NCBI RefSeq assembly: GCF_021462265.1
Contig: NZ_JAJONF010000063.1
Coordinates: 1-40,569, forward strand
Length of the DNA stretch: 40,569 bases
DNA from: Streptomyces shenzhenensis
GTDB lineage: Bacteria > Actinomycetota > Actinomycetes > Streptomycetales > Streptomycetaceae
Direction of reading: 5' to 3'
This document shows, in pieces, positions 1 to 8,747 of the stretch. The notes under the pieces are model-generated. The model did no database searches. It was not told the origin of the DNA and was given only the letters and a program-made list of their open reading frames with translations. A program made the translations under genes and the position numbers. Position 1 is the stretch's first letter, and the number at the start of each line of letters is the position of its first letter.

Positions 1-32
1 GACGTCCTGAGCGCCCGGGGCGGTCACCCAGA

Positions 33-377
33 GTGTGGAAGCCTCGCCAGTGGCCAGGGCTCCGTCGTTCTCGCGGTCGGCCCGGCAGAGCCGGTATGGG
101 CCTGCGCCTGATGGCTCACCAGACGACAGCCGCTGACCTGGCGGAACGCGTACGCGGACACTGGGCAATCGAGAATCGTGAGCACCACGTCAGGGACGTG
201 ACGTTCGGGGAGGACGTCTTCCGGGTGCGGACCGGCAGCGCACCGCGGGCGATGGCCTCTCTGCGGAATCTGGCCATCGGCACACTCCGCCTGGCCGGAC
301 GGGGCAGCATCGCCGAGAGCCTGCGCCATCACGGGCGGGACATGGCTCGGCCGTCGGCGACCCTCGGACTCACGTGA
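33..377 (+). pseudogene. ISAs1-family transposase, C-terminal remnant
   Basis: The readable part carries the typical C-terminal signature of ISAs1/H-repeat transposases: an RGHWAIEN motif followed by RDVTFGED, RVRTGSAPRAMASLRNLAIG and a tail ending near TLGLT. Known family members are about 350-400 aa, so this is at most the last quarter. The first 30 or so residues before MGLRLMAHQ do not fit the family well. The catalytic N-terminal part is either left of the window or lost. No inverted repeat could be assigned. It is one of several transposase scraps in the first 6 kb and is unlikely to be active. Confidence 0.75.
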
Positions 378-443
378 TCATTTCCGGCCGATCGTGAGAA
401 CGACGGAGCCCTGGGTCAGGATTGGCGCCGATAGGCTCGACGG

Positions 444-734
444 GTGATCGATATGCAGGTGCGCGGTGACAGCGGCGACGTCATAGCCCGGGCCGAGGGC
501 AGGGTGAAGTGGACTTCCGCCTTCGGTGATCTGAATCCGGGGCTGTTCCCGATGCTCTGGGGCCTGATTCCCTACGGGGATGCGGTCCTCAATCATCGGC
601 AGGTGTCGCTGCTGCTGGCGGAACTCGACCGGCTCCCCGTCGCTTGCGGTGGTGACTGGGTCGGGCAGGCCCGCGAGTTGTGCCAGGTAGTCGAGCAAGG
701 GTCACACCGCTATCTGTGGTTTGTCGGCGACTGA
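444..734 (+). CDS. hypothetical protein, 96 aa
   Basis: This is a small ORF with a GTG start and good Streptomyces codon bias. The protein is soluble, with no signal peptide or membrane segment, and is fairly rich in Trp, Leu and Val (MLWGLIPYGD, YLWFVGD at the C-terminus). I do not recognise a family. An ATG four codons inside is an alternative start. It stands alone between an ISAs1 remnant and the 3' end of a convergent IS21-type transposase, so it may be a resident gene flanked by insertions. The function is unknown. Confidence 0.5.
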   Translation: MIDMQVRGDSGDVIARAEGRVKWTSAFGDLNPGLFPMLWGLIPYGDAVLNHRQVSLLLAELDRLPVACGGDWVGQARELCQVVEQGSHRYLWFVGD

Positions 735-771
735 CCGCAGAGTCGTGCGTCAACTCCCGTGAATTCGTTGC

Positions 772-2272
772 CTACTGGCCCAGGGCCTGCCAGCCGATGG
801 TTCCGTTCTGGACGGAGTGGGCCTCGTCCGGGCGGACGACCTCACCGACGGGCTTGCTGTCCGCGATGTGTCCCAGGATCGAGAGCAGGTCCTCGTCGGC
901 GAAGCGCCCGGCGGTGGCCGCAAGTCCCAGGGCCTGGTCGACTTTGTCGTTGCCCAAGACGGTGGCGAGCTCGACCGCGCGGGCCATCTTGGCGCGGATG
1001 CGAGCAGTGCCGGCGGGTCCGGCTTTCTTGAGCCAACGTCCGGTCCCGGGGCCGATGGCCATGAATGCGATCTCCGCTTCCGAGCGGGGCTGCAGCCTCG
1101 GCTGGTGGATGCTGCGGCCGTCGGGATGGTCGGGGTAGTGCGCGTCGATGGTCTGCGGAAGGCCCGGGGTGGAGATCTGGTGGCGCCAAATCTCCGGCAG
1201 GTCACCGGAGTTGGTGCGGGCGGTGATGGACAGTTCCTCGCCGACCACCCGGCACCACACCTTGGCGCCGGTATGGCCTGGCAGGGGCCGAGTAGCGCAC
1301 CGAGTTGAAGCTGATGGTGCGGTCCGAGCCGACCAGTCTTTCCTCGCCCAGTGCGAGCGCGAGCGGCTCGATGGGCAGGACATGCAGCGTGGTGCGTTCG
1401 ATGTCGAGGCGGTCGGCGGGTATCTGCCTGGTCACTCGGTGACGGCGGGAGTTCACTGCATCGCACCAGCTCAGGCAGGCATCGGCGAGCTCGGCGAAGG
1501 TGTCGTAGGCGGCCAGCAGGTTTGCATCTGTGGGCACCAGGTCGGCTTTCGCGATGCGGACTGTAGCCTCCGCGCCGCCCTTCGATTCGGGATCGTAGGG
1601 CACGTAACTGACCACCTGACAGCCGTAATGCCGGCCCGCGGCGACCAGCTGCGGATGACGGACCGGGATCCCGGCGATGTGCTCGACGGTGACCGTCTTG
1701 GCGTTGTCGGTCAGTACATACGCCGGTGCCCCGCCGATCCGCCTGAGCGTGGTGTCCAGGCAGGCCACCAAAGGGCCCAGCGTGCAGTCCCAGACCGGGA
1801 TCACCACCCGCAATCGCGACCAGGACAGCCATGCGCAGAACAGCCAGGTCCGACGTCCCGCGATGCGCGGACCCTCGCCCCAGTCGAACTGCAGCCACCG
1901 GCCCGGCTCGGGAATCCACGGGCGGTACGTTCGTCGCTTACCCGCCTTCCACGCGGTCTTTGCCGTGCTCACCGCCCGTCTCGTCGAGCGTTCGCTGCCC
2001 CGGTAGCCCATCTTCACGAGCTTGTCGTGGACCACATCGGCACGGATCGTCGCCTTCGACTGCTCGACCCGCTCCTCGACCTTCTCCAGGAACGCGTCGA
2101 TCATCTTCGCCCGCGGCTCTCGCTCATAGGGATTGCGTCCGCCGTTGCGGGCCTCGACATACCTCTTGACCGTCTTCGGGTCGTGCCCCGTCAAGGTCGC
2201 CGCGGACCAGACCGTCCCGGTCAGGTCGTACGCCTCAAGGATTTCCATAATCTCCGTGTCAGACTTCGTCAC
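772..2272 (-). pseudogene. IS21-family transposase (IstA-like), frameshifted, istB absent
   Basis: The first 1.0 kb, from a GTG start with a GGAGAGG ribosome site, encodes a classic IstA. An N-terminal helix-turn-helix region (LTGHDPKTVKRYVEA) is followed by the DDE core: QFDWGEGPRI, YVLTDNAKTV and the glutamate in PESKGGAEATVRI. Near 1290 the frame breaks. The C-terminal third continues in another frame (AKVWCRVVGEELSITART ... GWQALGQ) and stops at 772. IS21 elements normally carry an ATPase helper gene, istB, directly after istA; here the next sequence is an unrelated opposing ORF. Transposition from this copy alone is therefore unlikely. Confidence 0.85.
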
Positions 2273-2703
2273 AGGACCTCTCCGGCCGGTAGCTGATGCG
2301 TGGAAACACCAGCAAACGGGCGGAGGGGTCTCCTCCAGTTAAGGAAGTGATCAGGAACACCACTGGTCAGACGGCCATCCACCTGGAATTCCGGTGGCCA
2401 TCAGCCTGGACTCGGCTGGCCGCACATCTGGGACTTTGCCACGGCCGCCGTCAGCGCCCTACGCACAAGCAGCTCGCCCAAGCGCAACGTTCCACCAGTC
2501 AGTCATTCACCCAGATACCGAGGCAAGGCGTCCCCCAATACCGTCGCCTCATGCAGGGGTGCGCTGCGCAGACGCCCTCTGCGCGTACGGCGATCCGAGC
2601 AGTTCGGTTGAGACGACGGCGATGCGGGCCGAAACCCTGTCCGTTGCGCCCCGGGTTCACGCCGGATCGGTAGCCGCTCTGACAAGCGCCATCAACCGTT
2701 TGC
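2273..2703. other. gene-free stretch beside the IS21 remnant
   Basis: About 430 bases without a convincing coding region. The part nearest the transposase start (to about 2440) probably contains the left end of the IS21-type element, but I could not define its terminal repeats. No tRNA, hairpin terminator or promoter stands out. The six-frame translations here are arginine- and proline-rich shadows. Confidence 0.4.
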
Positions 2704-3327
2704 TCAGACGGTAAGTTCGGTGATGCTGAGGGCGAAGTTCAAGTTTCCCACCCCGTGGTTGGCGAGGCCCACCGTGACCACACCCGCTCCTTCCAGCCAG
2801 TGCGCCATCTTCAGGCCGCCGACGTCCAGCGGGCGCATCCCGAGGCTCTCGACGAACGCCTCCACACTTGATTTGGCCTGCGCGTTGTCGCCGGCGATGA
2901 AGACGTCGGGCCGGCCCTTCTCCAGGACATGACGGAAGACGGTGTTGAACGCCTTCACCACGCTGGCGCCGGCCGGGGCCGCCTGGGCGACTTCCTGCGC
3001 GATCGAGGTCTCCTCACGGTGGGCCAGCCCGTCGAACGTCGAATTGAACGGATTGCTGATGTCGACGATGACCTTGCCCGCGAGTGCGTCTCCGTACTGG
3101 GCGACGGCCGGCACGACACCGTCGTACAACAAGGCCACGACGACGATGTCCCCGGCCGGGGCGGTGCCCCATTCTCCGGTCGTGGCGCCGTCGCCGAGAG
3201 CCTTGGCCAGGTCAGCGGCCTTGGACTGATCACGGCCCATGATCTCCACGGTGTTGCCGCCCGCTATCGCCCGCGCGCCGATGGTGCGGGCCATGTTCCC
3301 GGTGCCGATGATGCTGATGTTGCTCAT
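2704..3327 (-). CDS. NAD(P)-binding oxidoreductase, F420-dependent NADP reductase-like
   Basis: A 207-aa Rossmann-fold protein. The N-terminus MSNISIIGTGNMARTIG carries the GxGxMA dinucleotide-binding motif, and GRD at about residues 31-33 probably contacts the NADP phosphate. A DISNPFNSTFDG stretch and VVKAFNTVF are typical of the NADPH:F420 reductase / NADP-binding family (F420_oxidored fold). Members bind NADP and reduce a flavin-like or small substrate; the true substrate cannot be told from sequence. The ATG is preceded by AGGACATCTC. It lies 33 bases downstream of an SDR gene on the same strand, so the two probably form an operon controlled from the 4.1-4.2 kb divergent promoter. Confidence 0.85.
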   Translation of the reverse strand: MSNISIIGTGNMARTIGARAIAGGNTVEIMGRDQSKAADLAKALGDGATTGEWGTAPAGDIVVVALLYDGVVPAVAQYGDALAGKVIVDISNPFNSTFDGLAHREETSIAQEVAQAAPAGASVVKAFNTVFRHVLEKGRPDVFIAGDNAQAKSSVEAFVESLGMRPLDVGGLKMAHWLEGAGVVTVGLANHGVGNLNFALSITELTV

Positions 3328-3360
3328 GAGATGTCCTGCCCTGGGTGTGTGTTGTCCGGT

Positions 3361-4095
3361 TCAGAGGGCGGTGGTGCCGCCGTCGGCGACGAGTTCCATG
3401 CCGTTGACGTAGCTGGAGTCGTCAGAGGCGAGGAAGAGGGCGGCGGTGGCAATTTCGCCGGGGCGCCCCATCTGGCCGCGGGGGATGAGGGACTCGAACT
3501 GGCGCTTGGTGGCCTCGTCGAAGAGCTCTTCCTGCTTCGCGGTGGCGACCTGGCCGGGGGTCAGGACGTTGACGCGGATGCGGCGGTCTTTGAGCTCGTT
3601 GAGCCAGATACGGGCCCAGGCCTGCTGGACGGCCTTGCTCCCGGCGTAGACGCTCCAGCCGGGGAAGGCGCCGAGGGAGGCGTTGGAGCCGGTCATGAGG
3701 ATGGAGCCGCCGTCGTTGAAGAGCGGGAGAGCCTTCTGGACGGTGAACAGGGTGCCGCGGGCGTTGAGCCCGAACCAGGTGTCGAACTGGGCCTCGGTGA
3801 TCTCGCCGAGCGGCGCGGGCTCGCCGCCGCCGGCGCTGGCCCACAGCACGTCGAGGCTGCCCTTCTCCCGCTTGACGGTGTCGTACAGGCGGTCCAGGTC
3901 GTCCAGGTCGGCGGCGTCGCCCTGCACGCCGGTGACGTTGCGGCCGATCTGCTTCACGGCCTCGTCCAGGGCGTCCTGGCGGCGGCCGGTGATGAAGACG
4001 TGCGCTCCCTCGTCGACGAACAGCTTCGCGCCGGCCAGCGCCATGCCGGTGGTGCCGCCGGTGATGACCGCGACCTTGCCGTCGAGCTTTCCCAC
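3361..4095 (-). CDS. SDR-family NAD(P)-dependent oxidoreductase
   Basis: A 244-aa classical short-chain dehydrogenase/reductase. The glycine-rich cofactor motif is TGGTTGMALA (about residues 12-21). A catalytic serine lies in the GSNAS region, and Tyr and Lys in VYAGSKAV. The C-terminal VNGMELVADGGTTAL matches the family ending. Arg in TGRRQD suggests NADP preference. The GTG start has GGGAG five bases upstream. It is the first gene of a two-gene minus-strand unit with the Rossmann reductase, divergent from a TetR gene. The likely job is reduction or oxidation of a small carbonyl or alcohol compound that may also be the ligand of the TetR repressor; that is inference from position. Confidence 0.9.
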   Translation of the reverse strand: MGKLDGKVAVITGGTTGMALAGAKLFVDEGAHVFITGRRQDALDEAVKQIGRNVTGVQGDAADLDDLDRLYDTVKREKGSLDVLWASAGGGEPAPLGEITEAQFDTWFGLNARGTLFTVQKALPLFNDGGSILMTGSNASLGAFPGWSVYAGSKAVQQAWARIWLNELKDRRIRVNVLTPGQVATAKQEELFDEATKRQFESLIPRGQMGRPGEIATAALFLASDDSSYVNGMELVADGGTTAL

Positions 4096-4144
4096 AGTTA
4101 CTCCCTCGGGTCGGTGGTGCCGTGCGCACCTGAGATGGCGGTGT

Positions 4145-4209
4145 TATGTACACCGCCCTGTGTGCTTACGGTACGGGGTGGGCGGCCGGGGCGCAAACTA
4201 TGTACACCG
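4145..4209. promoter_or_regulatory. divergent promoter region with repeated TATGTACACCG element
   Basis: The 11-base sequence TATGTACACCG occurs at 4145-4155 and again at 4199-4209. Each copy contains the self-complementary core TGTACA. The two copies sit between the SDR gene and the divergent TetR gene, the usual place for a TetR-family operator. No other copy was noticed elsewhere in the window. That they bind the adjacent regulator is inference. Confidence 0.55.
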
Positions 4210-4239
4210 GTCGTTACCCTGTCGGGGTAGCATGGGGTC

Positions 4240-4851
4240 ATGACGGAGTTGGAGAAGGGCCCCACGGGCCGCCGCCGCGGCCGGGGCGCCCGCGAGCGCA
4301 TCCTCAGCGCGTCCCAGCAGCTGTTCCGCGAGCAGGGCATCAACCGCACCGGCATGGACCAGCTCTGCGCGGCGGCCGAGGTGTCCAAGCGCACGGCCTA
4401 CCAGCACTTCACCGGCAAGGACGAACTCGTCGCCGAGTACCTGCGCCGGTTCGACCCCTCCGTTCTGTCGGGCGTGCTCGACCGCACCGACCTCACGCCC
4501 CGCGAACGGCTTCTCGCCGCCTTCGACATCCCCCCCACCACTCCTCTGTGCCCCTACATCGGCGCCGCCGTGGAGCTCCACGACCCCCAGCACCCCGCGT
4601 CCCAGTACGCACGCGACTACAAGAAAGCCGTCGCCGCCCGGCTCGCCGACACCGCCCGGGAAGCCGGCGCCGCCGACCCCGAACAACTCGGCGAGCAGCT
4701 CGCGCTGCTCCTCGACGGCGCCGCGGCCCGCACCCGGGTCGTCAACGCCGACGCCTTCCCCACCGCCGCCGCCATCGCCGCCGTCCTCATCGACAACGCC
4801 ATCCCCGCCACAGCCGGCGATGACCAGCGACAGGAGAAAGCGGCGAATTAA
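4240..4851 (+). CDS. TetR/AcrR-family transcriptional regulator
   Basis: A 203-aa one-domain regulator. After an arginine-rich N-terminus (GRRRGRGARERIL), residues about 15-60 form the TetR helix-turn-helix (LFREQGINRTGMDQLCAAAEVSKRTAYQHF). The C-terminal half is a helical ligand-binding domain with CPYIGAAVELHDP, a pattern common in Streptomyces TetR proteins next to SDR genes. It is divergent from the SDR/reductase pair with a 144-base gap that carries two TATGTACACCG elements. It most likely represses that pair and itself until a ligand binds. The ligand is unknown. Confidence 0.9.
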   Translation: MTELEKGPTGRRRGRGARERILSASQQLFREQGINRTGMDQLCAAAEVSKRTAYQHFTGKDELVAEYLRRFDPSVLSGVLDRTDLTPRERLLAAFDIPPTTPLCPYIGAAVELHDPQHPASQYARDYKKAVAARLADTAREAGAADPEQLGEQLALLLDGAAARTRVVNADAFPTAAAIAAVLIDNAIPATAGDDQRQEKAAN

Positions 4852-5007
4852 CCTGGCACTCCACGGCCAGGCCGGACGCGCTGCCGATCGGGCGACTGCA
4901 CCCGCCGGTACGCGACACCAGCCGCCCGGTGCCACCTGGAGTGGAACAGGGAGTACGGAAGGGCGTGCAACACGGAATCGGCGCCACACTGCCGGTCTTT
5001 CCGCGCG

Positions 5008-5465
5008 CAGGGAACCGGCCGCTTCCTCACCATCGCCTCCACAGCTGCGTTTCGCATCGTGCCGGTCATGGCCGTCCACGCCGGCACCAGGCTCGCCGTC
5101 CGGGCCATCCGTGAAGGAGCACGCCAGGAACCGGACAACTCCCTGCGGGTAAGCGTCCTCTCACCCGGTGCGACTGCGACCGACTTCACCGATGCGGCAA
5201 CCAACAGCCAGGTCAGGGCAGAGCAGACATCGCGAAGACGCAGGACGACATCACGACCCCGCACCAGGCGATTTCCCGGGCCATCGCTTTCGCGATCGAA
5301 CAGGCCGCCGCAGGCGACGTGAACGACATCGCCGTCCGGCCCGCCACCCGGAGCCGCCCATCCGGTGCAGACACCCGCACTCACGGGTTATACGGCAAGA
5401 CAGGCCCGCCGACCCGCGGGATGGTGGCGTGCCCGGGTGAACACGGCGGACGCGACGCCAGATGA
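5008..5465 (+). pseudogene. short-chain dehydrogenase remnant with frameshift
   Basis: Reading from about 5011 in one frame gives GTGRFLTIASTAAFRIVPVM and AVHAGTRLAVRAIREGARQE, then VLSPGATATDFTDAATN: the catalytic Ser/Tyr-Lys region and PG motif of an SDR. The canonical active-site Tyr is His here (VHAGTR for VYAGTK) and the Lys is Arg, so the active site is gone. Near 5220 the frame shifts; the next frame reads ADIAKTQDDITTPHQAISRA, then IAFAIEQAAAGDVNDIAVRP, a normal SDR tail. The N-terminal half, including the cofactor site, is missing. This is a dead gene. Confidence 0.75.
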
Positions 5466-5767
5466 TCAAGGTTGCGGAGGCTGAAGATCAGCCCGGAGTC
5501 GCGTCCGCGTGCCCTCTTCCCTGAGCAGTGTCCTCCCGCGTCGCTTCGAGGACGCCGCCGCGCCCTGTCCGTGAACCTGTGAACTGCCCACGTTGGCCGC
5601 AGCGTTCGACCGTCTGCCCGATCCACGCCCGGTACGAGGACGCCGCCACCGGCTCGGCAACTGCTGGGGCTGCCTGGTCGCGGTACTCGGTGGCGCGAAT
5701 AACGGCCGCCTCTCGCCGACATACCCCTCCCAGATCATGATCCACAGCTGGAGTGCACATGGCCGTT
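5466..5767. other. gene-free stretch, probable IS debris
   Basis: About 300 bases between the SDR remnant and the IS110-type fragment. No ORF has a recognisable domain. A minus-strand translation (LGGVCRREAAVIRATEYRDQ) could be leftover sequence beyond the transposase stop, but I cannot assign it. No terminator or repeat stands out. Confidence 0.35.
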
Positions 5768-5885
5768 CACGAGCACCCCAGGCCCTGACGCCGTCTTTGG
5801 ACGAGGCGGTAGACCTCCCGGGCCACATACCGCTTCAGGCAGCGGGTGATCTCACGCCGGGTCTTGCCTTCCGTAACCCGTCGCG
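5768..5885 (-). mobile_element. IS110-family transposase, extreme C-terminal fragment
   Basis: Reading the minus strand from about 5880 gives VTEGKTRREITRCLKRYVAR followed by EVYRLVQRRRQGLGCS and a stop. The EGKT-x-RE-x-x-RCLKRYVAREVY pattern is the tail of IS110-type transposases. Only about 38 codons remain. It touches the 3' end of the neighbouring TetR gene, whose stop codon (TGA at 5852-5854) lies inside this IS-derived DNA in another frame. A shorter scrap of the same transposase tail is found at about 17,240-17,285. Confidence 0.65.
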
Positions 5886-6514
5886 GGGCCGGTGCCGTCG
5901 GGTCCTTCGAGACCGTCGAGCAGCATGCCGAGCCCGCCCAGGAACTCCCGGTCGGGGCCGACGTTCCGGGCGGCGCGGGCGGTCGCGGCCATGTGCGGGA
6001 AGTCGTCGGGCGACAGCGCGGAGATGGCCACCGTGCCCGGACCGGCGAGGGGGCCGAGATGCTCCAGCTGGATCGCCCCGGTGAGGTGGGCGAGCAGGGC
6101 GCGCAGGGCGACGACCCGCCGCTCGCCCGACACCCCGGCCTCGTCGAGGACCACGAGCACCGTCTCCGACCAGCGCAGCACCCCGAGGGAGTGGTGCCGG
6201 TGGGCGATGACCAGCGGGACGACCGCGGGATGGGCGCCCACGGCGTCGCGCATGCGCCGCACCAGGATCGTGATCCGTTCCCGCCACGCGGCGGCGGGGT
6301 CCGGCGGCTCGGTGTCCACGGCCTCCAGGACCTGCTCCACGACGAGCCGCTCCAGTTCGCCGCGGTCCCGCACGTACCGGTAGAGCCCCATGGCGCTCAT
6401 GCCGAGTTCCTTGGCGACCGCCCGCATCGAGAGCCCGGCGAGCCCCTCGCTGTCGAGAACGGCGAGTGCGGCCGAGGCGAGCTGTTCGGGAGCGAGAGAG
6501 CGTGGTCGTGGCAT
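5852..6514 (-). CDS. TetR-family transcriptional regulator
   Basis: A 220-aa regulator whose N-terminus PRSLAPEQLASAALAVLD and helix-turn-helix GLSMRAVAKELGMSAMGLYR (about residues 27-47) are typical of TetR proteins with a TetR_C-type ligand domain. It is divergent from a peroxiredoxin-like gene, with two GCGTA-N5-TACGC palindromes between them, so it very probably represses that gene and itself. The last residues (ATGYGRQDPA) are encoded by the IS110-type fragment downstream, so the native C-terminus may have been changed by the insertion. Conserved helices extend to about residue 205, so function is probably kept. Confidence 0.88.
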   Translation of the reverse strand: MPRPRSLAPEQLASAALAVLDSEGLAGLSMRAVAKELGMSAMGLYRYVRDRGELERLVVEQVLEAVDTEPPDPAAAWRERITILVRRMRDAVGAHPAVVPLVIAHRHHSLGVLRWSETVLVVLDEAGVSGERRVVALRALLAHLTGAIQLEHLGPLAGPGTVAISALSPDDFPHMAATARAARNVGPDREFLGGLGMLLDGLEGPDGTGPATGYGRQDPA

Positions 6515-6519
6515 GGCGG

Positions 6520-6567
6520 TTGACAGCGTACGGCATACGCTTACGCTGGTAGGCGTATATCGTACGC
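6520..6567 (+). promoter_or_regulatory. promoter with two GCGTA-N5-TACGC operators
   Basis: A TTGACA -35 box lies at 6520-6525, with a weak -10 near 6542-6547. The inverted repeat GCGTA-N5-TACGC occurs twice, at 6526-6540 (spacer CGGCA) and at 6553-6567 (spacer TATCG), 27 bases apart centre to centre. The first copy fills the spacer between the -35 and -10 boxes. This fits repression by the divergent TetR protein. Boxes are read by eye. Confidence 0.65.
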
Positions 6568-6585
6568 TTACGGAGGGAAGCAGTC

Positions 6586-7200
6586 ATGCGTACGCAACGT
6601 AGCCCCATGGCCCCGGGGTCCACGGTGGCCGAGCGCGTTCTCACCACGGTCTCCGGCGACCTCGTCACCGTCCCCGACCCCGACCGCCTCGTGCACCTCC
6701 AGTTCCGGCGCTTCGCCGGCTGCCCGGTCTGCAATCTGCACCTGCGCTCGGTGGTGCGGCGACACGACGAGATAGCGGCCGCCGGTGTGCGCGAGGTGGT
6801 CGTCTTCCACTCGCCCGCCGACGAACTGCGCCCCCACGCGGGCGGCCTGCCGTTCGCCGTCGTCGCCGACCCGGACAAGCGGCTGTACCGGGAGTTCGGC
6901 GTGGAGCAGTCGCCGCGCGCCCTGCTGGCCCCGCGTGTCTGGGGGCCGATCGTCCGCGCGGTGGTGAGCGGTGCGTGGCACGTCGTACGGGGGCGTGAAC
7001 GCCTGCCCGCCAACCGCCCGCACGGCGGTCGGCTCGGCCTTCCCGCCGACTTCCTCGTCGCCCCCGGCGGGCGGGTGCTCGCCGTCAAGTACGGCGAGCA
7101 CGCCTACGACCAGTGGCCGGTCGACGAACTCCTCGAACTGGCCGCACGGTCGGCGCGTACACCGCCCCTCGGGCCCCGCCCGAGCGTCGAACGGCCGTGA
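6586..7200 (+). CDS. peroxiredoxin-like (AhpC/TSA-type) protein
   Basis: A 204-aa thioredoxin-fold protein. The redox motif is CPVC in RFAGCPVCNLHL (about residues 45-56). A VVVFHSPADELRPHAGGLPF stretch and PDKRLYREFGVE follow, as in the AhpC/TSA antioxidant family of actinobacteria (PF13911-like). It has no signal peptide, so it is cytosolic. The ATG is preceded by GGAGGG. It probably reduces peroxides or disulfides, though the physiological partner is unknown. It is controlled from a divergent promoter shared with a TetR gene, and a strong hairpin follows the stop codon. Confidence 0.85.
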   Translation: MRTQRSPMAPGSTVAERVLTTVSGDLVTVPDPDRLVHLQFRRFAGCPVCNLHLRSVVRRHDEIAAAGVREVVVFHSPADELRPHAGGLPFAVVADPDKRLYREFGVEQSPRALLAPRVWGPIVRAVVSGAWHVVRGRERLPANRPHGGRLGLPADFLVAPGGRVLAVKYGEHAYDQWPVDELLELAARSARTPPLGPRPSVERP

Positions 7201-7218
7201 CCGCACCGCACCCGACAT

Positions 7219-7260
7219 CACCCTGAGCCGACCGGAGAAATCGCCGGGCGGCTCAGGGTG
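7219..7260 (+). terminator. rho-independent-type hairpin
   Basis: A perfect 12-bp inverted repeat (CACCCTGAGCCG at 7219-7230 with its complement at 7249-7260) with an 18-base loop, 18 bases after the stop of the peroxiredoxin-like gene. There is no T-run, as is common for Streptomyces terminators. Confidence 0.75.
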
Positions 7261-7322
7261 GTGCCGCGGATGTCCGGGCGCCGGACAGCTCGTCGAGGGA
7301 GCGCCGCGGGTCTCGACCCGGG

Positions 7323-8558
7323 GTTGTTCATCCAGAAGGTCGAACAGCGCTACTCGATCGGCATGGTCGCGGCGGCACTCGCCGTGTTTGCGGTGCCGCT
7401 CGCCTTCGGCGGCGCGCTGACCGGCTCACTGCTGCGGGCCATGACCTTCATGATCGTCGCCTCGCCGTGCGCGGTGGTCCCGGCGACCATGCCGCCGCCG
7501 CTGTCCGCGATCGCCAACGCAGGGCGGCACGGCGTGCTGGTGAAGTCCGCCGTGGTGATGGAACGCCTCGGCCTTGTCGACGCGGTCGCCCTGGACAAGA
7601 CCGGCACGCTCACCGAGGACACCCCGCGGGTCACCGACATCCGCCCGCTGCCCGACTCCCGGCTGACCGGGAGGAGTTGCTGACGCTCGCCGCTGCGACC
7701 GAACCCCTCAGCGAGCACCCACTGGCCCGCGCCGTCATGGACGCCGCACGCGCCCGCGGTCTCACCCTGCCCCTCGCGGAGGACTTCACGTCCACACCGG
7801 GTGTCGGCGTCACCGCCACCATCGAAGACCGGAAAATCGCCGTCGGCGCCCCCGCACGGCTGCTGTCCGGCGCCGAGGGCGCACCCGCCGCACGTGCCGC
7901 GGCCAGTGCCGCCGAACTGGAGGACGGCGGGCGCACCGCAGTCCTGGTGGTGGACGATGGCGTCCCGGCCGGAGTCCTGGGTATCCCCGACCGGCTGCGC
8001 CCCGACGCCGCCACCACCGTCGGCTCCCTCACCGCGCTCAACGGCACCGCGCCGTCGCTGGTCACCGGCGACAACCCGCGCTCCGCCGCCCGCCCGGCCG
8101 CCGAGGTCGGCATCAGCGACGTGCGTGCCGGGCTGCTGCCGCAGGACAAGGTGGCCGCAGTCAGGGAGCTGGAACAGGCCGGCCGCAGGGTTCTGGTCGT
8201 CGGCGACGGTGTCAACGACGCGCCCGCACCGGCCGTCGCTCACCCTGGCATCGCCAGGGGCGGCGCAGGCTCCGATCTGGCACTGGAGACCGCCGGCGCA
8301 GTGATCGTCCGCGACGAACTGGCCACCGCGTCCACCGCGGTGGCTCCCTCCCGCCGGGCCCGCCGTCTGGTCGCGCAGAACCTGGTCGTCGCGGCCGTGT
8401 TCATCTCCGGCCTGGTCGTCTGGGACCTGGCCGCCGCCCTGCCGCTGCCGCTCGGCGTCCTCGGGCACGAGGGCTCTCCCGTCATTGTCGGCCTCAACGG
8501 CCTGCGGCTGTTGCGCGAGTCTGCCTGGGCCCAGGCGCGGGCGGAGGGCCGCCGCTGA
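7323..8558 (+). pseudogene. heavy-metal P1B-type ATPase, truncated and frameshifted
   Basis: The reading frame holds the C-terminal two thirds of a metal-pumping ATPase. An SPC-type membrane motif (MIVASPCAVVPATMPP), the phosphorylation site DKTGTLTED, the SEHPLARAV motif, TGDN and the hinge GDGVNDAPAPAV are present, then two closing membrane segments (VVAAVFISGLVVWDL). The metal-binding N-terminus, first membrane helices and actuator domain are missing: similarity starts at LFIQKVEQRYS. Near 7670 the frame changes; one frame stops at 7681-7683 and the other carries on from EELLTLAAATEP. VAHPGIA, where family members have a conserved Asp, also looks decayed. It probably once exported Zn, Cd or Co. 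Confidence 0.85.
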
Positions 8559-8571
8559 GCCCTCGCAGCGG

Positions 8572-8610
8572 AACGGCCCGCCGCACCCGTGCGAGGTGCG
8601 ACGGACCGTT
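8572..8610 (+). terminator. hairpin terminator after the ATPase remnant
   Basis: 16-base arms at 8572-8587 and 8595-8610 pair with two wobble-type mismatches around a 7-base loop, starting 14 bases after the ATPase stop codon. This separates the pseudogene from the downstream zinc operon. Confidence 0.7.
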
Positions 8611-8683
8611 GCCGTCTGGCCCCCAAGGTCGGAACACAGCAGCCGCCGACACGGCAAAACATGATCGAAGATTCATATGGACA

Positions 8684-8698
8684 TGGATTTCATTTCCA
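8684..8698 (+). promoter_or_regulatory. Zur-box-like palindrome upstream of the Zur/CobW operon
   Basis: TGGATTTCATTTCCA is a 7-1-7 near-palindrome that extends to ATGGATTTCATTTCCAT at 8683-8699. It resembles actinobacterial Zur boxes (TGAAAATnATTTTCA type) at about 11 of 15 positions and lies about 50 bases ahead of the Zur-like start. Two related palindromes occur upstream of the zinc-transporter operon. Confidence 0.65.
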
Positions 8699-8747
8699 TC
8701 TACGGTGAACGTGTCGACTCCGCGCGAGCCATAGGTGGTGATGCGTC

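Noticed and set aside
2929..4230. A 433-aa plus-strand open frame
   Set aside because: It is antisense to the reductase and SDR genes, glycine/alanine-rich and without family motifs; it arises from GC-biased codons of the true genes.
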